A stretch of DNA of 64,000 nt, taken from positions 2,542,001-2,606,000 of the forward strand of contig NZ_CP071462.1 in the NCBI RefSeq assembly GCF_017352155.2, given 5' to 3'. Origin of the DNA: Haloterrigena alkaliphila. Its GTDB lineage: Archaea; Halobacteriota; Halobacteria; Halobacteriales; Natrialbaceae. The notes under the pieces were generated by a model that saw only the letters and a program-made list of their open reading frames with translations, ran no database searches and was not told the origin of the DNA. This document shows positions 54,444 to 63,972 of this stretch, in pieces. Made by a program: the position numbers and the translations under genes. Position 1 is the first letter of the stretch. Each line of letters starts with the position of its first letter.

Positions 54444-56105
54444 TCACTCCATATATCCGAGATCTGCGAGTCGGCCCTCGACATCTGACATATCCGTGTC
54501 GGATCCCGCGGTCCCGTATCCTTCTGCCAGCTCGTCCCAATCCGCACGTTCGATATCGTCGATTCCGTCGAGGAGGACTTCCCCATCAGTGTTTGTATCG
54601 ACAGGGATCCCGAGCGCTGCCGCGACGGTTGGTGCGATATCGTAGATTTTGGCCCGGTCGTCACACGTGAGCTCTCGGTTCGAGAGGAGTATTCCGTCCG
54701 GTTTGTGGTTCTTGTGCGGATATCGTCGGAACGTATCTAGAATCGAGCCGCTGACATCGTACTGATAGTCTCGCGGGATGAAGACGATATCCGGCGCATC
54801 CTCAAGATGCTTCCCCTCGTACACTTCCTCCCGAGGGAGAACCTCGTCGAAGACTAGTTCGCCATCAGGGTCGCGGACCTGCTCGAGTTCAGCGATGAGT
54901 TCGTCGCGTGTCTCTTCGTACTCTGATTCCGGGATCTGTCCGTTCGTATCTCGACCTTCAACGTTCAAATGTACTCCGAGGCTATTGAAATACAACTGGA
55001 ACGCCTCTGAGTTGGCGTGATCGACGACTTGGTTCTGTGCAACGACGAGCGCGTCTTCAGGAAGTATTCGTTCGACGGCCTTTGCCAGTCCAACTGCGGA
55101 AAGTCCCTGATGAACGTGATGGGGAGAGAGTCCGACTTTCGAGAGGGCATTCGCCGCCGTACCAATGGCAGTCTCTAGGGGGCTCGATTCATCGGTTTCG
55201 TCATCTGTTCCCTTTAGTGTCTCCTTCTGTTGCCAGAAGTACTGGGTATCACCTGTCGTCGTTTCACAGTAACCGTGCTCGGCAAGCCAAGAGTTGACGT
55301 AAAATGTCCACTCGTAGTCACCCATGCCGTGATCCGACGCGATGAAGACGGTCGGATCCTTTCTGGCGAGTTCGATTATGTCTCCGATGTATTCATCGAC
55401 TTTCTCGAGGACTTGGCGGATCTCGTTGTGATCATCGAGATCATGGAAAATAGAGTCCGTAACCTGAAACTGGACAGCTAATAAGTCCCAGTCGTATCGT
55501 TCGTCAAGAAATCGCGCCATGTCTCGCCGATGACGAGCAACATTAACGTATTCGCTGACGGCGTCTTCGTCGGCTCCGTATTCTGGGTATATGATATATT
55601 CGCCGTGTTCGGATTCGTACTCATCTCGAAGGTGTTCTGGGTGAAACGACACGTCTTCGCGAGCAAGATATCCTGGGACGATAGCACCATTCTCGATACT
55701 GGAAGCAGGATGTGTGACTGGATAATTTATGGTGATCGAGGTGAGGTCCTTTCTATCAGTTACTTCGTATAGATACGGAGCATCAACATCCCATCGTTTG
55801 ATCAGACGCTTATCGTAAGCCTCACGAGTAAAAAAGTCAAAAACACCATGTTTACCTGGGTTACGGCCACTGAGAAAAGAAGGCCATGCACAGGGTGTCC
55901 ATGGAGGATGTGTGCTTTTCAGGTTAATTATGTTTCCTCCAGAACGTAGCTTATATAGGTTCGATAAATGATCTGGAGATACCCAGTCATGAATTTCTCC
56001 TTCACCTAATCCATCAAGACCAATCAAAATAACTGGCTCTCTGGCACCCATTATTCTATCCAGTGCAAATACAGGACATAATTGTTGTGGTTGTCCGCTC
56101 GTCAT
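54444..56105 (-). CDS. alkaline-phosphatase-superfamily (type I phosphodiesterase-like) protein
   Basis: 553 aa; ATG 56051 (MGAREPVILIGLDGLGEGEI) is the likelier start, giving 535 aa, because the preceding 18 residues lack family character. VILIGLDGLGEGEI supplies the first metal Asp, PPWTPCAWPSFLSGRNPGKHG the nucleophile Thr and loop, and VFIASDHGMGDYEW the second metal Asp/His. Such proteins hydrolyse phosphate mono- or diesters; archaeal ones sit in N-glycosylation loci. GC is intermediate, falling toward its N-terminus. Confidence 0.82.
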   Translation of the reverse strand: MTSGQPQQLCPVFALDRIMGAREPVILIGLDGLGEGEIHDWVSPDHLSNLYKLRSGGNIINLKSTHPPWTPCAWPSFLSGRNPGKHGVFDFFTREAYDKRLIKRWDVDAPYLYEVTDRKDLTSITINYPVTHPASSIENGAIVPGYLAREDVSFHPEHLRDEYESEHGEYIIYPEYGADEDAVSEYVNVARHRRDMARFLDERYDWDLLAVQFQVTDSIFHDLDDHNEIRQVLEKVDEYIGDIIELARKDPTVFIASDHGMGDYEWTFYVNSWLAEHGYCETTTGDTQYFWQQKETLKGTDDETDESSPLETAIGTAANALSKVGLSPHHVHQGLSAVGLAKAVERILPEDALVVAQNQVVDHANSEAFQLYFNSLGVHLNVEGRDTNGQIPESEYEETRDELIAELEQVRDPDGELVFDEVLPREEVYEGKHLEDAPDIVFIPRDYQYDVSGSILDTFRRYPHKNHKPDGILLSNRELTCDDRAKIYDIAPTVAAALGIPVDTNTDGEVLLDGIDDIERADWDELAEGYGTAGSDTDMSDVEGRLADLGYME

Positions 56106-56178
56106 GACTTCATAGGTAGTAGAAATTGTAAGCTTTATTAGAGACGTCGTTTAGATAGAGAAAGAAGGGGGATTTAGA

Positions 56179-57258
56179 GTGAAGATCGGAGTTAATGCAA
56201 GAACTTTCTCAACAAAGGAACCTGGTGGTTCTGTTCAAGCGGCAAAAAACGTGACGCATGAGCTTGTGTCTGATTCAAATCATGAAGTCATTCTATTTGG
56301 ACACCAATCAATCCAAAAAGAGTTCGCTACTACTGTCGTTGATGATTATTATATATCGGATCATAGGGCGTTCGGTGTATTATGGGAACGAACTGTGCTT
56401 CCATTGTTCGCGAAAAAATACGGGGTAGATGTTATTTTCGCTCCCAATGGGAATGGTCCCCTCACTAAAACCACTATCCCAGTCATAATGTGGGTTCATG
56501 ATGTTGGTTCGAAAAAAGGGTGGATGGATCCACTTCACAAGACCTATAGAAATGTCACCTTACCGATAGCCTGTTCTGTAGCTAATAAAATAGTCACTCC
56601 ATCTGAATTTTCAAAAAATGAGGTTATAGAAGAGTTGAATGTGGGCTCAGATAAAATAGAAGTAATATACAATGGGGTTGATCAATACTTTATCTCTGAT
56701 AGAGATATCACGCCCTTAGATCTACCTGAAAAATACATCCTAGTTGTTTCTTCTGCCTTGGATTTTGGTAACAGGAAAAATCTGGATGCAGCTATTGATT
56801 CGTTCAGGATATTGAAAAACAAATACAATATGGAACATTCTCTTGTACTAGTCGGGCCAGAAAATGGGAATATTTATAATAAAACCCCATCGTTAGAGGA
56901 TGAGATCCATATTACTGGATACATATCTGATTCCGAACTAAAGTACACGTATAAGAATGCTCATGTATTTTTGTATCCCTCATTGCATGAGGGGTTTGGG
57001 CTCCCCCCCTTGGAAGCCATGGCAACCGGGACACCTGTTGTTGCATCAAATGCTGCATCTATGCCCGAGATCCTAGATGATGGTGCAATACTAGTTAATC
57101 CGCATGATACAGAACAATTTGCAGAAGAAATACACAAGCTTTTAGTAGATGACGGATATCGTGCAAAAATGGAATGTCGTGGAAAAGAGCGTTCTAAAGA
57201 GTTTACTTGGGCAAATACTACCGATCTGCTTTTAGAGGTTTGCGAAGATATAGTCTAG
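56179..57258 (+). CDS. GT4 family glycosyltransferase (AT-rich)
   Basis: 359 aa, GTG start preceded by a GGGGG-type ribosome site. The acceptor domain has RTFSTKEPGGSVQAAKNVTH; the donor domain has YILVVSSALDFGNRKNLDAA, SLVLVGPENGNIYNKTPSLE, and YPSLHEGFGLPPLEAMATGT with the EX7E pair. Codon use is much more AT-rich than in the GT4 genes to the left, indicating transfer from another lineage. Converges with the methyltransferase at 57255 (4-base overlap of ends). Confidence 0.9.
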   Translation: MKIGVNARTFSTKEPGGSVQAAKNVTHELVSDSNHEVILFGHQSIQKEFATTVVDDYYISDHRAFGVLWERTVLPLFAKKYGVDVIFAPNGNGPLTKTTIPVIMWVHDVGSKKGWMDPLHKTYRNVTLPIACSVANKIVTPSEFSKNEVIEELNVGSDKIEVIYNGVDQYFISDRDITPLDLPEKYILVVSSALDFGNRKNLDAAIDSFRILKNKYNMEHSLVLVGPENGNIYNKTPSLEDEIHITGYISDSELKYTYKNAHVFLYPSLHEGFGLPPLEAMATGTPVVASNAASMPEILDDGAILVNPHDTEQFAEEIHKLLVDDGYRAKMECRGKERSKEFTWANTTDLLLEVCEDIV

Positions 57259-58016
57259 ATCATGTATTTAAGTTCCTTGTTTAGGAAAATATACACCTCA
57301 TCTATCTCCGATACTTTTTCAAAGCCTGATTTAAGAAGAACGTCTTCAGAAATTGTCCCATGCCATTCAACTATAATCCACGGACAATGTTTTCTGAGCA
57401 ATTCAATCTCTTCTTCAATAATTAATCTCTCAGCTCCCTCAATATCAGCAACTAGAGCGAATTTATCGAGATCATATTTGTTGACAAGATCTTTTAGAGA
57501 TACTGTCCGAATACCACCAGAACGTTCTAGGACAGACTGTTCAGAATAATCTGTTGAATTGCTTAATGACACTGATGAGCTATTTGGGTGATATGCTTTT
57601 TTTATTATCTTATAGGATGCAGAATTCAGTTCTCGAGTTAACTCTAGTGCACTCCATAAGTTTTCATTCGCTTCTACTGCAAGATGTTCTTCCTCTTGAA
57701 GTGTTTCGTCTATATATGATGAAATATAACCAATACCCGCCCCCAGTTCAATAACAGGAATATCCGTGGGGAGGTATTTTTGTATAGCTAAGCGCTCAGA
57801 TTGTTCATGCCAACCGAAATGAATTCTACCAATCTCATTATTTGAAATGCTCTCTGAAGAAGGGACAAGAATATCACCATCAGTTACTATATCACTCCTA
57901 TTAAAATATCCATGCGATCGTGTAAGGATAGCAGTAGGAATATTTCTAAGAACTGTTTGCATTCCTTCTTCCTGATAGACAGAAACTGCCTTTTGTGCCA
58001 ATCTTCTCATAGTCAT
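57255..58016 (-). CDS. FkbM-type methyltransferase
   Basis: 253 aa. SAM-binding loop DIPVIELGAGIGYISSYIDE, then LAVEANENLWSALELTRELN (acidic end of strand 2) and the later RTVSLKDLVNKYDLDKFALV with ADIEGAERLIIEEEIELLR, the FkbM signature (D-x-E-G). It likely O-methylates a sugar of the glycan made here. Strongly AT-rich, part of the transferred cassette. Read opposite to the glycosyltransferases on either side. Confidence 0.87.
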   Translation of the reverse strand: MTMRRLAQKAVSVYQEEGMQTVLRNIPTAILTRSHGYFNRSDIVTDGDILVPSSESISNNEIGRIHFGWHEQSERLAIQKYLPTDIPVIELGAGIGYISSYIDETLQEEEHLAVEANENLWSALELTRELNSASYKIIKKAYHPNSSSVSLSNSTDYSEQSVLERSGGIRTVSLKDLVNKYDLDKFALVADIEGAERLIIEEEIELLRKHCPWIIVEWHGTISEDVLLKSGFEKVSEIDEVYIFLNKELKYMI

Positions 58017-58177
58017 AGATCCGCATTAGGCATCTATCTATAAACAACCATTGGAATTTACCTAATATAAGATATGGCACATACGTGCATAAATATACAA
58101 TTTTGTACCAAAATCACTCAATCGTGATCAGATCAAAGATTAGTGAATCAAAACCCCTATACTCCAAAGGGTGATTC

Positions 58178-59224
58178 ATGACCAATATGAAGATACTAGT
58201 TATCACTCGTGAATTCCCTCCTTATGTGGTTGGAGGTTTATCTTACCACCTAGAAAACCTCTATTCTGAAGTATCTAAGAAGGGCCATAATATAACAGTG
58301 ATAGCTGGACGGCCTAGAAATGTCGATCCTATTGATTCAATTGATATAGATCCAAATATTGATGTTCATTGGATTGATTATCCGTCAATGGTTGCCTATC
58401 ACCTCCAATTTCCGGCTTTCTTATACCGGGAAATAGGGAATCTATCCATAGATAAATACGATATCGCTGTTTCCCACACAGAATTACCGTTTTCACTTGA
58501 GATACCAACTGTATATAAGTTCCATGATGCAAAGCATGAGGGGAGGAAATATTATCGAAAGACGATGGGATCCCTTATGAAAGCACTAGAAACGGCACTT
58601 CAGCCTACTCGATCATGGGCAGCTCAACGGTCTCTTGACTTAGCCGACCATCTAATATTCAATAGTGCCCTTACAAGGAAAATTTGGAAAAGGGAATATA
58701 CGATCACATCACCATCTGAAGTCATACATAATGGAGTAGACAGGGATATTTTCTATCCAAGGGATATAGAGAACGGGGAGTTTGTTCTATTTGTTGGAAC
58801 AATACCTCGGAAAGGGTTGGGAAAAGTAATAGACTTCGCTGAAAAATCACCGTACCCAATATATGTTGCAGGGGATATAAAATTCAACTCAGATAACCTG
58901 CATTCACTTGGTCGTCTTAGCCAGAATCAACTCGCAAAATACTATAGTTCAGCGATAGCCACAATACACCCAGCTAAGTTTGAGGCTTTTGGTAATGTGA
59001 TTCTGGAATCACTTGCCTGTGGCACGCCTGTTGTAGTCAGTGAATATTGTGGCGCTGCTGAGATCGTAGATGACTCCTGTGGTAGAGTAACTCCAAATCT
59101 ATTAGCAGGAGTTGAAGCAGTTCGTGAGATAGAACAAGCTCCTTGTGTCCAAAAAGCCTCAAAATATTCCTGGGAGAACGTCGCAAACCAAACGATTGGC
59201 GTCTTCGAAAGAACTATTGCCTAA
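58178..59224 (+). CDS. GT4 family glycosyltransferase (AT-rich)
   Basis: 348 aa; the start may be ATG 58187 (MKILVITREFPPYVVGGLSY), three codons in. GGLSYHLENL is the acceptor glycine loop; FVLFVGTIPRKGLGKVIDFA begins the donor domain, and IHPAKFEAFGNVILESLACG carries the EX7E-type pair. Shorter than the other GT4s but complete. Low GC. Adds a sugar in the same pathway; specificity unknown. Confidence 0.9.
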   Translation: MTNMKILVITREFPPYVVGGLSYHLENLYSEVSKKGHNITVIAGRPRNVDPIDSIDIDPNIDVHWIDYPSMVAYHLQFPAFLYREIGNLSIDKYDIAVSHTELPFSLEIPTVYKFHDAKHEGRKYYRKTMGSLMKALETALQPTRSWAAQRSLDLADHLIFNSALTRKIWKREYTITSPSEVIHNGVDRDIFYPRDIENGEFVLFVGTIPRKGLGKVIDFAEKSPYPIYVAGDIKFNSDNLHSLGRLSQNQLAKYYSSAIATIHPAKFEAFGNVILESLACGTPVVVSEYCGAAEIVDDSCGRVTPNLLAGVEAVREIEQAPCVQKASKYSWENVANQTIGVFERTIA

Positions 59225-59301
59225 CCAGTTTTTGATGATAGTCATAGAACATCCTCATACTTAATGAGTCAACGATAGACTCATTATCTGCTACCGTATT
59301 A

Positions 59302-60936
59302 ATGAAAGTTACCATGCCAGAATACAGATCTGGATCTTCTCATTGGCTAAAAACTGGAGTTAGTATCTATTGTATTTTCTTCTCTTTCTTTGCTTTCCTT
59401 TCATTGCGTACCATCTATTCTTTTCCAATAACATTTAACTATGCCCTCTTAGGCTTATTATTCATCACTCCTATTCTTGTTTGCTTCTTGTGTGATCCGA
59501 CTAAATTCATACTAACAATATTTCTAATTAGTACATCATTCATATCTATGTTAGTCGTTATTGGACCAAATGAGATGGGTCTGTTTGGTCATGACCCATA
59601 TCTTCATACCCTTTCCGGCTACGAATCTTTTCAAAGTGGATGGGAACTATTCATCTCTTATGAAGGGGATTGGCCTGCGTTATACTCACTCACGTCGTTG
59701 GTAGTTTCCATATTAGAATCAGATGTAGAAACTGTTGGTAAATACCTTCCTCTAATAGTTACCTCAATCCCCGCTCTGCTTTTTATCGGACTGAGTCGGT
59801 CATTCTCTTCACAGATCTCCTTTCTTATTTCGATTGGAGTTGCATCAAGTCGTACTCTACTGCTATTTCAAACAAAATTCATAGAAGAGATGCTAGCGAT
59901 TACGCTTCTATTTTCAATCATCTCTATGATATTCATCACATCTAACTATAAGAAACACCCATTTCTAATCATTCCTGTTCTAATTGCTACTTTATTCTCG
60001 CACCATTTCACTGCTTTACTTACTGTCTTTATCCTATTTATATGGGCTTTCATTCCAATTCTCCCACTTAACATAATTTCCGATAGATTAGAAACGATAA
60101 GAACTTCTACAAGAGTAAGGCCAATATATTCAATTATTGCAACACTCGTGTTATTATCTATTCTCTCTATGTTGTATATATCCTTCACAAAATGGGGGAT
60201 TAATACCATTATTGGATCTATTTTCAATGGTACAACTCCTGCACCAAGTACTGATGCAACTGGACCAGGCTTTTTTGAATTTAGTAAACTTGCGCCACGC
60301 CAATTCATTTCTCGATCTGCTTTTGTAGTGTTAATAATACTATGTATAATTGTAGCTGGAGGCTTTTTATCTGAAAAGTTCCTTCTGGATTGGCAACAAG
60401 CTTGGGCAGTATTAGCTGGCTTATTGGGTGCGTCATATTTCTTTACATTGATAGGTGGGAAAGTAATCCCCCTAGATCCAATTCGTCTTTTCACCCCATT
60501 ATTGCCAGTTATACTAACAGCAGCCATAGCAGTGCTGTATTTTCGTCAAATAAAGGTACCTCAGGAGCAAACAATTGCAATCATATTAGTAGTGCTTCTA
60601 ATAGCAACTCAAATTGCTGCTATCCCTCCTCAATTGGTTAAGAATGATCAAACCGATATGGTTTATGGAGAGTCACATTATACGCCATCTGAATTTGCGA
60701 TAGGCAACTGGGTCACAACTTATGGGGAAGAAGAGGTTATAGCTGAACAGCCACTCCTTTGGCACGCAAGTGATTATTCATCAATAGTCGAAAGGGGAGT
60801 AACTAACGAATGTAGGGGCTATAGTATCGAACGAGAACACTACGCTGGAACCAAACAATGGATACGCCCTCCTGAACAAGAGGTTATTTACAATTCGGGT
60901 GGAATTTCAGTTGGAGGCTGTCCCAGCACAATATAA
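59302..60936 (+). CDS. multi-spanning membrane protein, GT-C-like
   Basis: 544 aa with about ten transmembrane helices (for example VSIYCIFFSFFAFLSLRTIY and FNYALLGLLFITPILVCFLC) and a soluble extracytoplasmic end (about 455-544). An early loop holds GLFGHDPYLHTLSGYESFQS, where an Asp/His pair resembles the catalytic acidic site of GT-C glycosyltransferases. Another loop has SASRTLLLFQTKF-like sequence. It may transfer a lipid-linked sugar on the outer membrane face or polymerise the glycan. Function unproven; very AT-rich. Confidence 0.7.
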   Translation: MKVTMPEYRSGSSHWLKTGVSIYCIFFSFFAFLSLRTIYSFPITFNYALLGLLFITPILVCFLCDPTKFILTIFLISTSFISMLVVIGPNEMGLFGHDPYLHTLSGYESFQSGWELFISYEGDWPALYSLTSLVVSILESDVETVGKYLPLIVTSIPALLFIGLSRSFSSQISFLISIGVASSRTLLLFQTKFIEEMLAITLLFSIISMIFITSNYKKHPFLIIPVLIATLFSHHFTALLTVFILFIWAFIPILPLNIISDRLETIRTSTRVRPIYSIIATLVLLSILSMLYISFTKWGINTIIGSIFNGTTPAPSTDATGPGFFEFSKLAPRQFISRSAFVVLIILCIIVAGGFLSEKFLLDWQQAWAVLAGLLGASYFFTLIGGKVIPLDPIRLFTPLLPVILTAAIAVLYFRQIKVPQEQTIAIILVVLLIATQIAAIPPQLVKNDQTDMVYGESHYTPSEFAIGNWVTTYGEEEVIAEQPLLWHASDYSSIVERGVTNECRGYSIEREHYAGTKQWIRPPEQEVIYNSGGISVGGCPSTI

Positions 60937-60994
60937 TGCGCCCCTAGCAAGGACTTCGTGAAAGCTACAAAGCAGAATATAGTATACTGATCTA

Positions 60995-62527
60995 ATGCAA
61001 ATAGATGCGCTTCGAGGATTTTTATCTATCCTATCTGCGAAGATCGGCACACTAATTTTGACATTAGCGATAACACCATTACTTGTTCGTTCATTAGGTA
61101 GTGCCCAGTATGGTGACTATTCGTTTATACTCTCATTGCTGGGATTGGCTATGATCATTATAAACGCAGGTATAAATGATGGTATTCGAAAATTTGTTGC
61201 AGAAGATCGATCAGGTCCAACCTGGGAGAGTAATGTTTTTGGATACTATACACGGCAAGGAGCACTATTAGCCAGTATTGGTGCTATTTTCTTTCTTGTG
61301 TTATCTGCCTCTGGAATTGTGGGAAACATAATTGGGCATAGATTTGAGTATTATCTCTACTTAGTCGCGATACTGATCTTTGGTAGGCAATTCTCCTCTA
61401 TTATACGGAGTTCTCTCATGGGGAAAGGTTTAGAGCACATTTCTGAGCCACTCTTAGTGGTTGAAAAGATGATGTTCGCCTTTATAGGATTATCCCTCGC
61501 AATTATTGGGTACGGCGTAACAGGGGTCCTTATCGGACATATTCTAGCTAGTACCTTCGCTACAATTATTGGTCTATACTATATATCTGATAGATATAAT
61601 TTACATTCAATTTTTCGCAACCCTCCGGAAGGGTTTCCTAAATTAGAATTATTGACCTTCAATTTATATAGTATAGTACTAATATTCCTTATGAATTCTC
61701 TCTATAATGTCGACATTATCTTGTTACAACCACTAGCCGGAAGCACAGCCACTGGTTATTACAAAGCATCTCTACTCATTGCGGAGTTTCTGTGGTTTGT
61801 GCCAATTGCAGCACAAACAGCTCTCCTTCATTCAACTTCGGAAATGTGGACCAAACGTGATCTTTCCGAGATCACAGATATCGCTGCACGCGTAACAAGA
61901 TTCACAATTCTTTTTACACTATTGCTAGCCATTGGAATTGCTGCGTTAGCTGATCATTTTGTACCGCTTTATTTTGGGAAAGAGTTCACTGAATCAATAA
62001 TCCCACTCTTATTGCTTCTCCCGGGCGCCCTAGGCTTTGCGATTGCTCGGCCAATTTTTGCAATTGGACAGGGGAAAGGTGAGCTCCGTCCCCTCATCAT
62101 AGCGACAGGTCTTGCAGCACTAATCAATCTATTGCTAAATATTATCCTGATACCACGTTATAGTATGATCGGCGCCGCAGTTGCTACAAGTATTGGTTAT
62201 GGTTCAATGCTCATATTCCATGGAATTGTTGCTCGAAAAATCGGCTATGATCCATTTGCCGATCTTCGCTTTGTACGCCTTGCTACCACATCAGTTTCAT
62301 CCGCTCTACTTATCTTTGGCATTTCTTTTTTGATAAAGTCAGCTATTCTTTCGTTAATAGTTGTTCCCCCAGTAGGACTAATCATATATTTGGTGATCGC
62401 TGTTCGAACGCGTACGATTGACCATGAAGAGGTTCTGCCACTAGTTTCACGTATTCCGGAACCGTTCTCGAAGTGGATTCTTAGCTTCCTTCACCACATC
62501 AGCCATACTACTGGAGAGGGTAAGTAA
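60995..62527 (+). CDS. Wzx-type polysaccharide/oligosaccharide flippase
   Basis: 510 aa with about 12-14 hydrophobic helices, MATE/MVF-like flippase. LILTLAITPLLVRSLGSAQY and GDYSFILSLLGLAMIIINAG are the typical first helices of Wzx (RfbX) proteins; LLPGALGFAIARPIFAIGQG and LLNIILIPRYSMIGAAVATS are the late signature helices. It moves the lipid-linked glycan across the membrane. It ends 4 bases before the convergent aglF-like gene; its AT content stops sharply there, marking the right edge of the transferred cassette. Confidence 0.9.
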   Translation: MQIDALRGFLSILSAKIGTLILTLAITPLLVRSLGSAQYGDYSFILSLLGLAMIIINAGINDGIRKFVAEDRSGPTWESNVFGYYTRQGALLASIGAIFFLVLSASGIVGNIIGHRFEYYLYLVAILIFGRQFSSIIRSSLMGKGLEHISEPLLVVEKMMFAFIGLSLAIIGYGVTGVLIGHILASTFATIIGLYYISDRYNLHSIFRNPPEGFPKLELLTFNLYSIVLIFLMNSLYNVDIILLQPLAGSTATGYYKASLLIAEFLWFVPIAAQTALLHSTSEMWTKRDLSEITDIAARVTRFTILFTLLLAIGIAALADHFVPLYFGKEFTESIIPLLLLLPGALGFAIARPIFAIGQGKGELRPLIIATGLAALINLLLNIILIPRYSMIGAAVATSIGYGSMLIFHGIVARKIGYDPFADLRFVRLATTSVSSALLIFGISFLIKSAILSLIVVPPVGLIIYLVIAVRTRTIDHEEVLPLVSRIPEPFSKWILSFLHHISHTTGEGK

Positions 62528-62531
62528 TCGT

Positions 62532-63263
62532 TCACGATGTTGATTTAGTTGCATAATCTTGTAACCGCTCTTCTGCCTCCTCCCGATCTTCGGGATACCC
62601 AACGTCGATCCGCCATCCCTCCAAGCCAATCGCATCGATCGTCCGCCCGCTCTGAATCAGCAAGTCGATCGCCTCACTGATCTCGTACTCCCCTCTATTA
62701 GACGGCTGCACCAGATGACACGCGTGAAAGATCGCGGGCGTAAACGTGTAGAACCCGGTCATCACCAGATTCGACGGCGGATCGTCGGGCTTCTCCACCA
62801 CGTCCGTGATCTCACCGAATTTATTCGTATCACAGACCCCGTACCGGTCGGCCTCGTCCCACGGGACCTCCTCGACCAGGAACGCGGCGTCGGCGCGGTC
62901 CTCCCGCTGGCGACGCACGACGTCCTCGAGGTTCGCCTGGAACACGTTGTCGCCGAGCATCAGCATGAAGTCGTCGTCGATGTGCTCTTCGACGGTCAAC
63001 AACGCGTGAGCCAGGCCCTGCTGCTCGCGCTGGTGACTGTACGTGATCGGAACGCCCTCGTACGCGTCGCCGTAGTGATCGATGATCTTCTCCTTGAGGT
63101 AGCCGACGACGACGATCAGCTCGTCGGCGCCCAGCGACACCAGTTGATCGAAACAGTGGGTGAGAATCGGTTTGTCGTCGACCTCGACCATTCCCTTGGG
63201 TTTGTCCTCGGTGAGCGGTCGGAGCCGCGTTCCTTCGCCCGCCGCGAGTACGACTGCTTTCAT
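62532..63263 (-). CDS. aglF: AglF-like sugar-1-phosphate nucleotidyltransferase
   Basis: 243 aa. KAVVLAAGEGTRLRPLTEDKPK is the NTP-binding signature; ELIVVVGYLKEKIIDHYGDA, FMLMLGDNVFQANLEDV (metal Asp), VEKPDDPPSNLVMTGFYTF and EGWRIDVGYPEDREEAEERL follow the glucose-1-phosphate thymidylyltransferase order. AglF makes an activated sugar for haloarchaeal S-layer N-glycans. GC-rich, host-like, in contrast to the AT-rich flippase it converges with. Confidence 0.9.
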   Translation of the reverse strand: MKAVVLAAGEGTRLRPLTEDKPKGMVEVDDKPILTHCFDQLVSLGADELIVVVGYLKEKIIDHYGDAYEGVPITYSHQREQQGLAHALLTVEEHIDDDFMLMLGDNVFQANLEDVVRRQREDRADAAFLVEEVPWDEADRYGVCDTNKFGEITDVVEKPDDPPSNLVMTGFYTFTPAIFHACHLVQPSNRGEYEISEAIDLLIQSGRTIDAIGLEGWRIDVGYPEDREEAEERLQDYATKSTS

Positions 63264-63318
63264 ACGCGACGTATTGATGACGGGAACCCATATAGAAACG
63301 GGGTGTCATCCAATCCGG

Positions 63319-63332
63319 TTTGCACGTGCAAA
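63319..63332. promoter_or_regulatory. perfect 14-bp palindrome in a divergent promoter
   Basis: TTTGCACGTGCAAA lies between the divergent aglF (start 63263) and HTH (start 63366) genes, 34 bases before the latter. A perfect palindrome of this kind is a candidate operator for the HTH antitoxin-like protein beside it. Confidence 0.5.
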
Positions 63333-63365
63333 ACGGTTATGGGGCTCGCTTCCGAACGGACCGAT

Positions 63366-63686
63366 ATGAGTCAGGGACGCGACGATGCGGGCCGGTTCGA
63401 GGAGACCGTCACCGAACAGGACATCCTCAAGGTCTTCGACTACGAGGACGATCCAGTTCTCACGACGACGGAAGTCGCCGACGGTCTTCGACGGTTCGGC
63501 AAATCCATCACCTCGGAAGGCGTCCGCCGCCGACTCGAGGGGATGACCGAGGAGGGCCTGGTGAGCCGGAAGAAGTTCGGCGCGAGAGCGGTCGGCTGGT
63601 GGGCGGAGGTCGCACCGGAACTCGACGCCGAAACCGTCGACCGCGTCGAGACTCGAAAGGAGTCCGACGAGTGGACGGAACTGTAA
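63366..63686 (+). CDS. HTH protein, antitoxin-like partner of the RelE/ParE toxin
   Basis: 106 aa from ATG 63366. A winged-helix pattern: ILKVFDYEDDPVLTTTEVAD, LRRFGKSITSEGVRRRLEGM and EEGLVSRKKFGARAVGWWAE. The helix-turn-helix plus GW end could bind DNA and the toxin. It precedes the toxin gene by 6 bases, as in a toxin-antitoxin operon; a palindrome lies 34 bases upstream. Family not named with certainty. Confidence 0.75.
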   Translation: MSQGRDDAGRFEETVTEQDILKVFDYEDDPVLTTTEVADGLRRFGKSITSEGVRRRLEGMTEEGLVSRKKFGARAVGWWAEVAPELDAETVDRVETRKESDEWTEL

Positions 63687-63692
63687 CGACGG

Positions 63693-63941
63693 ATGGCGAG
63701 GGTACTGTTACACCCGGACGTGGAGAAGCGACTCGAGTCGCTCCCGAACGATATCGAAGACCGAATTCGATCCAAATTGAGCGACGCCGGGGCGAACCCC
63801 GAACGGCATTTGAAGCCGCTGAAGGGCCGCGAAGAGTATTCGCTCCGGATCGGCAAACGACGGGCGATTATCGACTGGGACGGGCAACGAGGCGAACTGA
63901 GAGTGCTGGAGATCGACACTCGAGATAACGTCTACGACTGA
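63693..63941 (+). CDS. RelE/ParE-family toxin
   Basis: 82 aa. VLLHPDVEKRLESLPNDIED, then LSDAGANPERHLKPLKGREE, YSLRIGKRRAIIDWDGQRGE and LRVLEIDTRDNVYD, the beta-alpha pattern of RelE/ParE toxins with basic residues on the mRNA- or gyrase-binding face. It follows its probable antitoxin by 6 bases. The YSLRIGKRR core is intact, so it may be active. Confidence 0.85.
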   Translation: MARVLLHPDVEKRLESLPNDIEDRIRSKLSDAGANPERHLKPLKGREEYSLRIGKRRAIIDWDGQRGELRVLEIDTRDNVYD

Positions 63942-63972
63942 CATCCTCCCGCGCCGGAAGAGGTGACGGATC

